Shown here piece after piece: positions 1 to 7,181 of a DNA stretch of 15,458 nt. The notes beneath the pieces are model-generated. The model was not told where the DNA came from. It searched no databases and was given only the letters and a program-made list of their open reading frames with translations. The position numbers and the translations under genes were made by a program. Origin of the DNA: an uncultured Marinosulfonomonas sp. (GTDB taxonomy: Bacteria; Pseudomonadota; Alphaproteobacteria; Rhodobacterales; Rhodobacteraceae); NCBI GenBank assembly GCA_947311455.1, contig CAMZKY010000181.1, positions 1-15,458 of the forward strand, written 5' to 3'. How positions within the stretch are numbered: the stretch's first letter is position 1; every line of letters begins with the position of its first letter.

Positions 1-743
1 TCGGGGGAGCGTTTTAGAATAGTTTCTGTCATCTCGCGCCCCTTCACCATGGCCGATCCGCCGGAATAGTATTCCTGATCGACAATCGACAGGCCCGCCT
101 GCTGTAAGGTTTGGGTGAAACCTTCGAACCGTTTGCGGGCGCGGTGATCAAGGGGCATATTGGTGCCAAGGAAGCCGATCTTGCGATAGCCTTGTTTGAT
201 AATCGCCTCGGCAGTTTCGCGGCCTGCCTGAATTTGTGACAGGCCAACCACGGCGTCAATCGGATCGCCGTCTATATCCATGATTTCGACAATCGGAATG
301 CCCGCGTTTTTCATCATTGCGCGCGACGCATCGCTGTGTTCAAGCCCCGCGATGATCACCCCCGAGGGGCGCCATGACAGCATTTCAAACAGAACCTTTT
401 CTTCTTTTTCGGGTTTGTAATTGGTGATTCCGAACACGGGTTGCAGAGGGGTGTCATCTAATACCTCGGAAATCCCCGTCATCACGTCGGGGAAAACCAT
501 GTTGGATAGAGACGGGAATATCACCGCCACCAGATTAACCCGCTGCGAAGCCAAAGCACCGGCGATTTTGTTGGGAACATAACCAAGTTTGCGCGCGGCT
601 TCGTTCACTTTGAGGCGCGTTGCATCCGAAACATCCCCCCGATTACGCAAAACGCGGCTAACAGTCATTTCGCTAACACCGGAGGCTTCGGAAACATCGC
701 GAAGCGTTAGCGGGCGTCTGGGAGGTGGCGTTTTTTGTGTCAC
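1..743 (-). CDS. LacI-family transcriptional repressor, GntR (gluconate)-like, C-terminus cut off by window edge
   Basis: This is a DNA-binding repressor of the LacI family; 247 codons are inside the window and the reading frame is open through the edge, so roughly the last quarter is missing (family length about 330-345). The N-terminus carries the family helix-turn-helix (LTLRDVSEASGVSEMTVSRV, about residues 12-31) and the hinge region with NKIAGALAS. A periplasmic-binding-protein-like sensor domain follows. Segments such as PSLSNMVFPDV and YKPEKEEKVLFEMLSW closely resemble the E. coli gluconate repressor GntR as I remember it, so a sugar-acid ligand is a reasonable inference, not proven. 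The start is GTG at 743; no ATG is available in frame nearby and the ribosome binding site is weak (GGA about 10 bases upstream). A perfect LacI-type operator lies 93 bp upstream at 836-847, so self-control or control of the element beyond it is likely. Confidence 0.9.
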   Translation of the reverse strand, partial: MTQKTPPPRRPLTLRDVSEASGVSEMTVSRVLRNRGDVSDATRLKVNEAARKLGYVPNKIAGALASQRVNLVAVIFPSLSNMVFPDVMTGISEVLDDTPLQPVFGITNYKPEKEEKVLFEMLSWRPSGVIIAGLEHSDASRAMMKNAGIPIVEIMDIDGDPIDAVVGLSQIQAGRETAEAIIKQGYRKIGFLGTNMPLDHRARKRFEGFTQTLQQAGLSIVDQEYYSGGSAMVKGREMTETILKRSP

Positions 744-809
744 GTGATTTGATCCAGCCGTTGCTTTGACCCTTGTTAACGACAAACAATACAAACTGCA
801 AATATGGGG

Positions 810-837
810 TTGCGATGATGCTGTGCTAGACTTAAGT
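810..837 (+). promoter_or_regulatory. candidate sigma-70 promoter for the intergenic small RNA
   Basis: A possible -35 TTGCGA (810-815) is followed after 16 bp by TTAAGT (832-837) as -10. Transcription would start near 843-845, inside the palindromic operator. The hexamers are imperfect, so the promoter is plausible but not certain; its support comes mainly from the operator on one side and the orphan terminator on the other. Confidence 0.4.
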
Positions 838-847
838 TAGCGCTAAC
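836..847. promoter_or_regulatory. LacI-family operator, perfect 12-bp palindrome
   Basis: The sequence GTTAGCGCTAAC is a perfect palindrome with the central CG typical of LacI/GalR-family operators. It sits in the gap upstream of the divergent LacI-type repressor gene. It overlaps a candidate plus-strand -10 element (832-837) and the expected start point, a position suited to repression by occlusion. That the adjacent repressor is the protein that binds it is inferred from proximity and family habit. Confidence 0.75.
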
Positions 848-941
848 ATATTCTTTCGATTCCCTGAGTAAGCTCTCTTCCTATTTCGGGATCGAATGAA
901 ACAAAGGGGAGCGGTGGGCCAACTTGCTCCCCTTTATTTAT
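844..941 (+). ncRNA. candidate small RNA, about 95 nt, LacI-type repressor controlled
   Basis: Between the operator and a strong terminator there is no credible reading frame with a ribosome binding site, yet the DNA encodes two hairpins. The first pairs 856-864 with 888-895 (eight base pairs, one bulged T) and presents a 23-nt loop (865-887) containing the CU-rich run CTCTCTTCCT at 873-882. That run is complementary to a strong Shine-Dalgarno sequence (AGGAAGAG). The second hairpin is the terminator stem 903-912 / 926-935. Two stem-loops with an exposed anti-Shine-Dalgarno loop and a terminal intrinsic terminator is a common architecture for trans-acting sRNAs in alphaproteobacteria. The start point is inferred. 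An alternative is a terminator stranded by loss of a gene, but the operator and the first hairpin make that less attractive. Confidence 0.5.
903..941 (+). terminator. strong rho-independent terminator with no gene in front of it
   Basis: A perfect 10-bp stem (AAAGGGGAGC at 903-912 with GCTCCCCTTT at 926-935) and 13-nt loop is followed by ATTTATC. No plus-strand protein gene precedes it, so it most probably ends the candidate small RNA. Because the stem is A-rich at its foot, it could also act on the minus strand, where AAAGGGGAGC is followed by a mixed tail. Confidence 0.8.
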
Positions 942-1206
942 CATTCCACTTTTGAAATTTCGGTAAATTCAGCACTCTTGAAACCGTAAGAAAACCGCGT
1001 GAACCAAAACTTGCTTTTTGAGGGTAAATTGGTGTCGAAAACGTGTCTTCAATTCACAACAATGACATATTGAAACATATAGCGGTTTAAAAAACAGAAC
1101 CCACCATATGTGGCCTTTCACACTAACGAAAAACTGCAAAGTAATTGAAATTAGGGTATTTTCTGAAAATTGCACCTATGCTAGATTGTCGGAGAGTTAG
1201 TATTCG
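942..1206. other. AT-rich intergenic region upstream of the DD-carboxypeptidase gene
   Basis: This stretch holds no convincing protein gene. A 68-codon minus-strand frame crosses it but lacks a ribosome binding site and recognisable protein features. Near its right end is an extended -10-like element, TGCTAGATT (1179-1187), which could drive the downstream gene with a start near 1193. GGAGAG at 1191-1196 is a candidate ribosome binding site. I see nothing else structured. Confidence 0.5.
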
Positions 1207-2742
1207 TTGACCGAAATATCGGCAACCCAGAGGCAGAATAAGGCAAGCGTTGTGAAAACACGTCTACATAGATATTTCCGTACCGGATTTTTAAAAACAC
1301 TCATGCTTTGTATGATTGCGTTCGCCCCTGCTGTTGCCTTCGGTGCACCTTATGCCGCCTTCGTGATGGATGCGCGGAACGGTAAGGTTTTGTATTCACG
1401 AAATGCAGATACACGATTGCATCCCGCCAGCCTGACCAAAATGATGACCCTTTATATTGTTTTTGAAGCAATTAAAAATGGCGAGATTTCCTTGGACACC
1501 ACGGTTAAAATTTCCAGAAATGCATCGTCAGAACCCCCCTCAAAGCTGGGCCTGAAAACGGGTCAACGGATCAAGATCAGGTATCTTATTCGCGCAGCAG
1601 CAGTGAAATCCGCCAATGACGCTGCCACCGCTCTGGGCGAAGCAGTGGCCGGATCAGAAAAGGCATTTGCACGCCGGATGAACCGCACAGCGCGTGCATT
1701 GGGGATGACGAACACCACGTTTAAGAACGCCAATGGGCTAACCCAATCGGGCCACCTATCGACAGCGCGTGATATGTCAAACCTTGGGCGCCATCTGTTT
1801 TTTGACTACCCGCAATATTACAACCTGTTTTCACGGATCAGCACCCATGCCGGCACCAAGGTTGTGCATAACACCAACCGCCGTTTTCTGGGTGCATATC
1901 GTGGTGCTGATGGCATCAAAACCGGATACACCCGTGCCGCTGGCTTTAATCTTGTGTCGTCTGCCCGCCGTGGTCAGGAACGTATCATTGCCACTGTATT
2001 TGGCGGCACATCCACGGCGCAGCGTAATGCGAAGATTGCCAAATTGCTTGACCTTGGCTTTAAGAAAGCGCCAAGCCGTGTAAAAGTTCGCAAACCGGCA
2101 TTGCCTAATTATTCCAAAATTCCGGCTGCCTCGTCAACACCAAGCCGATCTTCTGCCGGGCAAACACCTCAACGCGGCGCATCGGGTAAAACCATTCGTT
2201 TGATCACAGCCGTTAAGAAAAGCATCCGCCCACCAAAGCGGCCTGCGCCCGCTGCACCTCCGGCATTGCTGGCCTCCACCAAAATCGAGATCGAATCAGC
2301 CGTTCTGGTTGCACGCCTATCACCCGCCCCCGAGACATCTTTGACACCTGCAATCAACACAGCCCAACGCCCAAGCACCCTTGCCGTAGCCACGCTGGTG
2401 GCAACCCCGAAACCGCGCCCTCCTGCATCAAACCGGCCCGAAATAACACCGGAAGCCCCTGTCGTGCTTGCATCACAGGTTGTGGTGAGCCGCGATACCA
2501 ATTCAGGTGGTAAAAGCTGGGGGATCAATATTGGACGGTTTGACACACGTAGGGCCGCTGAACGGATGCTTTTGAAAACAGCGCTCAAAGAAATGGCGAC
2601 GCTTGATGGCGCATTGCGCAAGATCGTTTCACACGGTGGAAAATATGAAGCAAATTTCATTAGTATGAACAAATCAACGGCAGGCATGGCCTGCGAACGA
2701 TTGGCCGCAAGAAATGTTTTTTGTATAACCTATCAGCCGTAA
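1207..2742 (+). CDS. secreted D-alanyl-D-alanine carboxypeptidase (PBP5/6 type, peptidase S11) with C-terminal SPOR domain
   Basis: This enzyme trims the terminal D-alanine from peptidoglycan pentapeptides in the periplasm. All three active-site motifs are present: S75-L-T-K78, S135-A-N137 and K238-T-G240. A hydrophobic signal segment (about residues 28-46, ending AVAFGA) precedes the catalytic domain. A long proline/alanine-rich linker (about 295-430) joins it to a SPOR-like domain (about 435-511), which in the family binds denuded septal glycan strands. Catalytic domain plus SPOR is a common build in alphaproteobacteria. The start is uncertain: TTG at 1207 has GGAGAG ten bases upstream, whereas GTG at 1252 would give a more normal 32-residue signal peptide and is preceded by AAGG (1240-1243). 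A hydrolase gene follows 15 bp downstream on the same strand. It is probably named dacA or dacC in relatives; I cannot tell which. Confidence 0.93.
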   Translation: MTEISATQRQNKASVVKTRLHRYFRTGFLKTLMLCMIAFAPAVAFGAPYAAFVMDARNGKVLYSRNADTRLHPASLTKMMTLYIVFEAIKNGEISLDTTVKISRNASSEPPSKLGLKTGQRIKIRYLIRAAAVKSANDAATALGEAVAGSEKAFARRMNRTARALGMTNTTFKNANGLTQSGHLSTARDMSNLGRHLFFDYPQYYNLFSRISTHAGTKVVHNTNRRFLGAYRGADGIKTGYTRAAGFNLVSSARRGQERIIATVFGGTSTAQRNAKIAKLLDLGFKKAPSRVKVRKPALPNYSKIPAASSTPSRSSAGQTPQRGASGKTIRLITAVKKSIRPPKRPAPAAPPALLASTKIEIESAVLVARLSPAPETSLTPAINTAQRPSTLAVATLVATPKPRPPASNRPEITPEAPVVLASQVVVSRDTNSGGKSWGINIGRFDTRRAAERMLLKTALKEMATLDGALRKIVSHGGKYEANFISMNKSTAGMACERLAARNVFCITYQP

Positions 2743-2757
2743 CAGCGATTTGAATGC

Positions 2758-3444
2758 ATGGATTTTGTTATTCCAAAACCGGCTATTCCCAGTGTTGCCA
2801 TACTTGGGCAGGATGCCCGATTTCCAGTAAGGCGTATTTATTGCGTCGGCCGCAATTATGCCGAACACGCCCGCGAAATGGGAAATGATCCTGATCGCGA
2901 GCCTCCTTTTTTCTTTTCCAAAGCAGCGGATTGTCTGGTTGCCGCCGGTGAAAATGTTCCCTATCCGCCTCAAACCGATAACCTGCATTTTGAAGGCGAA
3001 CTTGTGGTTGCCATTGGTGTTGGCGGTGCGGATATTGCCGTTGATAAGGCGCTGTCCCATGTATTTGGCTATGCCTGCGGAAATGATCTAACCCGTCGGG
3101 ATATGCAAGCGGTTGCAAAATCGCGGCGTCGACCATGGGATTTGGCCAAGGGGTTTGATCAGTCTGCTATATGCGGGCCCCTGTTATCTGTTCAGGAAAA
3201 CGGGCATTTTGAGGCGGGGCAAATATCCACCCGCGTAAACGGAGAGCTTTGCCAAAACGGCAATTTAAAAGATATGATCTGGCCGGTTCAGGATGTGATC
3301 GCGTTTCTATCGCAATCCGTTACGCTTGCGGCTGGTGATCTGATATTCACCGGAACGCCTGCGGGTGTTGGTGCCCTTGAACGCGGGGATGTGTGCGAGG
3401 TTCGGATCGAGGGATTGCCCCCCTGTATTACGACCATCATTTAA
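2758..3444 (+). CDS. fumarylacetoacetate hydrolase (FAH) family protein, probable acylpyruvate/fumarylpyruvate hydrolase
   Basis: This is a 228-residue single-domain member of the FAH family, whose enzymes cleave C-C bonds in acylpyruvates or related diketo acids using a divalent metal. The conserved order is clear: the GRNYAEHAREMG segment (31-42), PFFFSKAADCLV (50-61), the metal ligands E79-G-E81 and D110 (in CGNDLTRRDMQ), a lysine in AKGFD (131), and the C-terminal FTGTPAGVGAL. The length fits the short FAHD1-like branch. The exact substrate cannot be read from sequence; oxaloacetate decarboxylation, fumarylpyruvate or acylpyruvate hydrolysis are all possible. The gene begins 15 bp after the carboxypeptidase stop, so the two may be co-transcribed, although no functional link is evident and no strong Shine-Dalgarno precedes ATG 2758. 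It converges with the DUF817 gene, with only 14 bp between the stops and no clear terminator. Confidence 0.9.
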   Translation: MDFVIPKPAIPSVAILGQDARFPVRRIYCVGRNYAEHAREMGNDPDREPPFFFSKAADCLVAAGENVPYPPQTDNLHFEGELVVAIGVGGADIAVDKALSHVFGYACGNDLTRRDMQAVAKSRRRPWDLAKGFDQSAICGPLLSVQENGHFEAGQISTRVNGELCQNGNLKDMIWPVQDVIAFLSQSVTLAAGDLIFTGTPAGVGALERGDVCEVRIEGLPPCITTII

Positions 3445-3458
3445 CCGGTTTGGGTGGT

Positions 3459-4289
3459 CTAAGCCTTTGCTTTTAGCGCTTCGCGGTACACCAAAGTTAC
3501 AGTGGCAAAGCTGACATATAGCAACAAATACCACGATCCCATTTTGGCAAAACTGACAAATTCCGCCTGACCGGCCCCTGCATAGGCCCACGTGCCGGAT
3601 TTGGTGCCGACATTTTCTGCGACCCACAGGAAAAAACTGGAGAAAAATGCCGCCAACGGCATCGGCATCCAATAGGTATTTTGCCCGATGGTAAATTCAA
3701 TGCGGGTTCTGATGTATAAAGCCACGGTGGCCACAAACAGTGCGACGCGGAAATCGGGTATGAAATGATGGGCAAAGAAATTGATATAGATCGCTGTCGC
3801 CAGAACAATGCTGATCCAGAACGGGGGGTAGGGGGTAAACCGCATGTCGAAAATCCGGATCACACGCGCCATGTAGGATCCAACCGACGCATACATAAAC
3901 CCCGAAAACAGCGGTACAGCCATCAGTTTGATCAGGCCGGATTCTGGATAGGCCCATGACCCTGCTTGAACTTTGAATATTTCCATGATGGTGCCGATAA
4001 TATGAAACAGCAAAATCACCTTGGCTTCACGCAGGCTTTCAAGCTTGAACACCAGAAACAGGATTTGCAGGGTTAGCGCGTATAAAAACAGCCCGTCGTA
4101 ACGATCAATTGGCCAATCCGGTTGCCAAACCATTTTTGATGCGATGATCCCTGCCAGCATTAACCCGCCAAACAGGCAGGCCCATGCTTGTTTCAGGCCA
4201 AACATGATAAATTCGGTCAGTGCGTGGGGCAGATGGGCGCGCATCCAGTCGCCCAGGCGGCGCTCAAGGGATAGATTTTGTTTGTTCAT
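3459..4289 (-). CDS. DUF817 family integral membrane protein
   Basis: This is a 276-residue polytopic membrane protein of unknown function. I recognise the DUF817 family by segments such as FGLKQAWACLFGG (residues 30-42), the FHIIGTIMEIFK stretch, GSWAYPE and VPLFSGFMYASVGSYMARV. About seven to eight hydrophobic segments alternate with short charged loops. The second half has a repeat of the GSWAYPE theme (GTWAYAGAGQAEF), hinting at an internal duplication or two facing half-sites. Conserved H, E and W residues within membrane segments resemble those of membrane enzymes or transporters, but no function should be assigned. Start ATG 4289 has no strong ribosome binding site. The gene lies 67 bp downstream of ccoS on the same strand, so read-through from the cbb3 assembly operon is possible; no obvious terminator separates them. 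Confidence 0.85.
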   Translation of the reverse strand: MNKQNLSLERRLGDWMRAHLPHALTEFIMFGLKQAWACLFGGLMLAGIIASKMVWQPDWPIDRYDGLFLYALTLQILFLVFKLESLREAKVILLFHIIGTIMEIFKVQAGSWAYPESGLIKLMAVPLFSGFMYASVGSYMARVIRIFDMRFTPYPPFWISIVLATAIYINFFAHHFIPDFRVALFVATVALYIRTRIEFTIGQNTYWMPMPLAAFFSSFFLWVAENVGTKSGTWAYAGAGQAEFVSFAKMGSWYLLLYVSFATVTLVYREALKAKA

Positions 4290-4356
4290 GAAGCGGCCAT
4301 ACCGTCAAAACAATGGGGGTTCAATATCAGGGCACCGGAACAGCCGTGTTTTGCCA

Positions 4357-4515
4357 CTATGGCCGTGGGTGATCATCCCATTCGTCACTAAGGATGCGCT
4401 GGCTGTCACCTTCGGGATCTTCATATTGTTTGCTACGCACCGTCCAGAAAAACGCCACTAGGCCTAGCCCGCCAAGAAACACCGAAATCGGGATAAGGTA
4501 TAAGACAACTTCCAT
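4357..4515 (-). CDS. ccoS: cbb3-type cytochrome oxidase assembly protein CcoS (FixS)
   Basis: This small gene encodes 52 residues starting MEVVLYLIPISVFLGGLGLV. One N-terminal membrane helix (about residues 3-24) is followed by FFWTVRSKQYEDPEGDSQRI, matching the CcoS signature of a helix, an aromatic-W-x-V-R-S/K-Q-Y/F-D/E-D motif and an acidic tail ending DEWDDHPRP. CcoS is needed to insert haem b and copper into CcoN. The start ATG 4515 is supported by AGGAAGG eight bases upstream. It follows the ccoI stop codon by 13 bp and closes the ccoGHIS order found in many proteobacteria. Its position immediately after ccoI and its family features make this assignment secure despite its size. Confidence 0.95.
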   Translation of the reverse strand: MEVVLYLIPISVFLGGLGLVAFFWTVRSKQYEDPEGDSQRILSDEWDDHPRP

Positions 4516-4528
4516 GGATCAGGCCTTC

Positions 4529-6718
4529 CTAACGTAACCTTAGCGCATTCAGCGAAACAGTAATTGACGAGGCCGACATTGCCAAGGCCGCGATCAGCGG
4601 TGTGGCAAACCCGAATAGGGCAATTGGCACTGCAATCATGTTGTAAACCACCGCGACGCCAAAATTTTCCAGTATCCGGCGTTTGGCTTTGCGGGCGATA
4701 TCAATCGCATCGCCCAACGGGGCCATATCAGTGCCCAACAACACGATATCCGAGGCCACACGCGCTGCATCCAGTGCTGACGCGGGTGAAATGGAAACGT
4801 GCGCAGCTGTCAAAGCGGCGGTGTCGTTCAGACCGTCGCCGATCATCAGAACTTTGTTGCCGGATTGGGCAAGGCCCATGATAAATTCCGATTTCTCTGT
4901 TGGTGTGGCCTTGGCTGTCCAGTGTTCGATGCCCAGCTTGTTGGCCAGTGCTTGAACTGTGGCGGGGGCGTCACCGGATAGCAAATGCATGGCAAAGCCC
5001 TGTGATTTATAAGCGTTCACCAGCTCTGCCGCCCCGTCACGCAGGCTATCGGTAAAGGTAAAGGCGCGCGCGGGGCTGTCACCAATTTGGAGATAGGTTG
5101 CGGTTTGATCAAGGGCATCCGCACCGACCCAATTGGCGCGGCCAAGGCGGACGATTTTATCATTCCACAGGGCAGAAATGCCAAAGCCCGGCACCTCGGA
5201 AATCGAGGTGAGGGTTGCGGCTGTAACACCATTTGCTGTTGCTGCGGTTCGGATTGACTGGGCCAGCGGGTGCGATGATCCAGCAGCCAGCGCCAACGCG
5301 ATTGCCAAGTCCTGATCGCCAAAATCATTATAATTGGTCAATTCCGGCATGCCTGTTGTCAGGGTTCCGGTTTTGTCAAACACAACGGTGTCTACATCGG
5401 CCAAGCGTTCCAGCGCGGTGCTGCTTTTAATCAGCATGCCCTTTTTGAATAACCGCCCCGAGGCTGCGGTGGTAACAGCGGGCACCGCAAGGCCCAAGGC
5501 ACAAGGGCAAGTGATGATCAACACCGCAACCGCGATATTCAGCGCCATACGCACATCGCCACCTGTAGCATACATCCAGCCTGCAAATGCAATGAAGGAC
5601 AGCAGATGCACGCCAGGGGCATAGATGCCTGCGGCCTTGTCTGCCAGCGATGTATAGCGGTTTTTGGAGCTTTCAGCCATCGCCACCAGATCAGCCATGC
5701 GGTGTAAGGACGTGTCTTTGCCGGCCGCTGTAACGCGAATTGTAAGGGGGCCAGTTAGGTTAATCTCGCCCGCACTTACGGTGGTTTCGGGGCCAGCGAA
5801 AACTGGGATGGTTTCGCCGGTTAGCAAGGATCGGTCAAGCTCGCTTTGGCCCTCGGTAATCACACCGTCCACAGGCATACGCCCCCCCGGTTTGACCCGC
5901 ACCAGATCACCAACTTCCAAATCGGCAATGGCAACCGAGATGAGTTCACCATTTTCCAGACGATCAGCGCGCGGCACTTCAAGGGCGGCCAGTTCTTCGG
6001 CGGCAGAGCGGGCAATAGCGCGGGTGCGGTGATCAAGGTAGCGCCCTGCCAGCAGGAAAAACGTCAGGGATAGCGCAGCGTCAAAATAGGCGTGTTCACC
6101 GCCAAGCCATGTTTCATACACAGACATGGCGCTGGCCAACAGGATTGCCAAAGATATCGGCACATCCATATTCAGCCGGCGCACGGCCAACACAGAAAGG
6201 GCGCTTTTGAAAAACGGTTGCGCTGAAAAGGCCACAGCAGGCAGGGCAATCAGGGCGGATATCCAGTGAAACAGATTGCGCGTGGCATCCGCCGCCCCGC
6301 CCCACACGGCGATGGACAACAGCATAACATTCATCATCGCAAAGCCAGCCACCGCAAGGCGCATCAGTAAATCCCGCCCGCTTTTGTTGGTGGCCGTGGC
6401 GGCGATGGTGGCTGAATCAAGCTCGTGAGCTTCGTATCCAATGGTGCGCATCACCTCGATCATATCGTCGGCGGTGATATCCGCGTCGGCCTCGATGGCG
6501 ACGCGCTTCAGGGTTAGGTTAACGCGCGCCGATTGCACGCCTTCGGTTTGGGCCAGTTCACGTTCCACCGCAACGATACAGGCGGCGCAATGCACCTCCG
6601 GCAACGAAAGCATGATGCGGCCCGATTTAACTTCGCTCATTGCGGCGATCTGCTCGGGCGACGGGGCAGTCGAACAGGCCGGACATGCGGCAAGTTGTGG
6701 ACGGGCAGCGGCACTCAT
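4529..6718 (-). CDS. ccoI: P1B-type copper-translocating ATPase CcoI (FixI) for cbb3 oxidase assembly
   Basis: CcoI exports Cu(I) across the inner membrane for the CuB centre of cbb3 oxidase. The 729-residue protein shows an N-terminal CPAC motif (C12, C15), a heavy-metal-associated domain with H43-C-A-A-C47, eight predicted membrane helices, the TGE loop (300-302), the transmembrane copper site C404-P-C406, the phosphorylation motif D448-K-T-G-T, the HP dipeptide of P1B ATPases (483-484) and the hinge motif GDGLND (627-632). Every catalytic motif is intact. The extra N-terminal CPAC element before the metal-binding domain distinguishes FixI/CcoI types from CopA housekeeping exporters. The gene starts 4 bp after the ccoH stop and is followed by ccoS after 13 bp, so it is translated from the ccoGHIS message. 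Confidence 0.97.
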   Translation of the reverse strand: MSAAARPQLAACPACSTAPSPEQIAAMSEVKSGRIMLSLPEVHCAACIVAVERELAQTEGVQSARVNLTLKRVAIEADADITADDMIEVMRTIGYEAHELDSATIAATATNKSGRDLLMRLAVAGFAMMNVMLLSIAVWGGAADATRNLFHWISALIALPAVAFSAQPFFKSALSVLAVRRLNMDVPISLAILLASAMSVYETWLGGEHAYFDAALSLTFFLLAGRYLDHRTRAIARSAAEELAALEVPRADRLENGELISVAIADLEVGDLVRVKPGGRMPVDGVITEGQSELDRSLLTGETIPVFAGPETTVSAGEINLTGPLTIRVTAAGKDTSLHRMADLVAMAESSKNRYTSLADKAAGIYAPGVHLLSFIAFAGWMYATGGDVRMALNIAVAVLIITCPCALGLAVPAVTTAASGRLFKKGMLIKSSTALERLADVDTVVFDKTGTLTTGMPELTNYNDFGDQDLAIALALAAGSSHPLAQSIRTAATANGVTAATLTSISEVPGFGISALWNDKIVRLGRANWVGADALDQTATYLQIGDSPARAFTFTDSLRDGAAELVNAYKSQGFAMHLLSGDAPATVQALANKLGIEHWTAKATPTEKSEFIMGLAQSGNKVLMIGDGLNDTAALTAAHVSISPASALDAARVASDIVLLGTDMAPLGDAIDIARKAKRRILENFGVAVVYNMIAVPIALFGFATPLIAALAMSASSITVSLNALRLR

Positions 6719-6722
6719 GACG

Positions 6723-7181
6723 TTAGCCTTTCACAAAGAAATCCAGCCGTTGTTTAAAATCAACCCCGTCAAGGGATTTGATTTTTATCCGCAATTCCCA
6801 TTTGCCCGGGTTCAGCTCCAGAGGGGCCGTATACAGGCCGGAACGGCGCTGAAACTCGGGAACCACATCGTCACGCACATGGGTTGGACGCGCAACCAAG
6901 GCGTTGATCCGGCCCACATCCATTGCAGGTTTGCCGTTTTTGTCGAGAATGTTCAGGGTTAACACTCCGTCGCGATATTCTGTCGAGGCGCGCCAGCCTA
7001 GGGCCTGTTGGGCGGCGCGATCTTTATCAAAGGATTGGCTGGCCACATAGCTGTTTTTCACCTCAAGACCGGGAAAGGTGCTCACGGCCCTGTAGGCCAT
7101 ATACAGGTTCACCGCGATGATCAGGCCAAAGGCGCCAACCACCACAAACAACATACGACGTCCGGTAAATTCAGAGCTCAT
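6723..7181 (-). CDS. ccoH: cbb3 oxidase assembly protein CcoH (FixH)
   Basis: This 152-residue FixH-family protein has one N-terminal transmembrane helix (about residues 9-31) and a periplasmic domain with the family landmarks NSYVASQSFDKDRAAQQALGW and a C-terminal GKWELRIKI region followed by FKQRLDFFVKG. In other proteobacteria CcoH associates with the oxidase during and after assembly. Its start codon overlaps the ccoG stop by one base (TAATG at 7179-7183), which suggests translational coupling, and the ccoI start lies four bases after its stop. Length and position are as expected for the family. Confidence 0.94.
   Translation of the reverse strand: MSSEFTGRRMLFVVVGAFGLIIAVNLYMAYRAVSTFPGLEVKNSYVASQSFDKDRAAQQALGWRASTEYRDGVLTLNILDKNGKPAMDVGRINALVARPTHVRDDVVPEFQRRSGLYTAPLELNPGKWELRIKIKSLDGVDFKQRLDFFVKG

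Noticed and set aside
774..786. Possible second operator around GTTAAC near the LacI-type gene start
   Set aside because: Only the central GTTAAC and outer TTGT/ACAA parts are symmetrical, offset from each other; it is not convincingly related to the 836-847 operator.
896..955. 19-codon frame starting ATG 896 in the small RNA region
   Set aside because: It has no ribosome binding site and runs straight through the terminator stem, so it is unlikely to be translated.
969..1175. 68-codon minus-strand reading frame in the intergenic region
   Set aside because: It has no ribosome binding site, unusual Cys/Phe-rich composition and no recognisable family; it lies in AT-rich promoter-like DNA.
2169..2687. 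172-codon frame antisense to the carboxypeptidase linker and SPOR domain
   Set aside because: The opposite strand carries a clearly recognisable protein; this frame is a by-product of the Pro/Ala-rich linker codons.
3443..3450. AACCGGTT palindrome between the convergent FAH and DUF817 genes
   Set aside because: Too short to form a terminator hairpin and has no T tract; no other support for function.
6441..6962. 173-codon frame antisense to the ccoI/ccoH junction
   Set aside because: It crosses the boundary of two well-supported genes on the other strand and has no domain.
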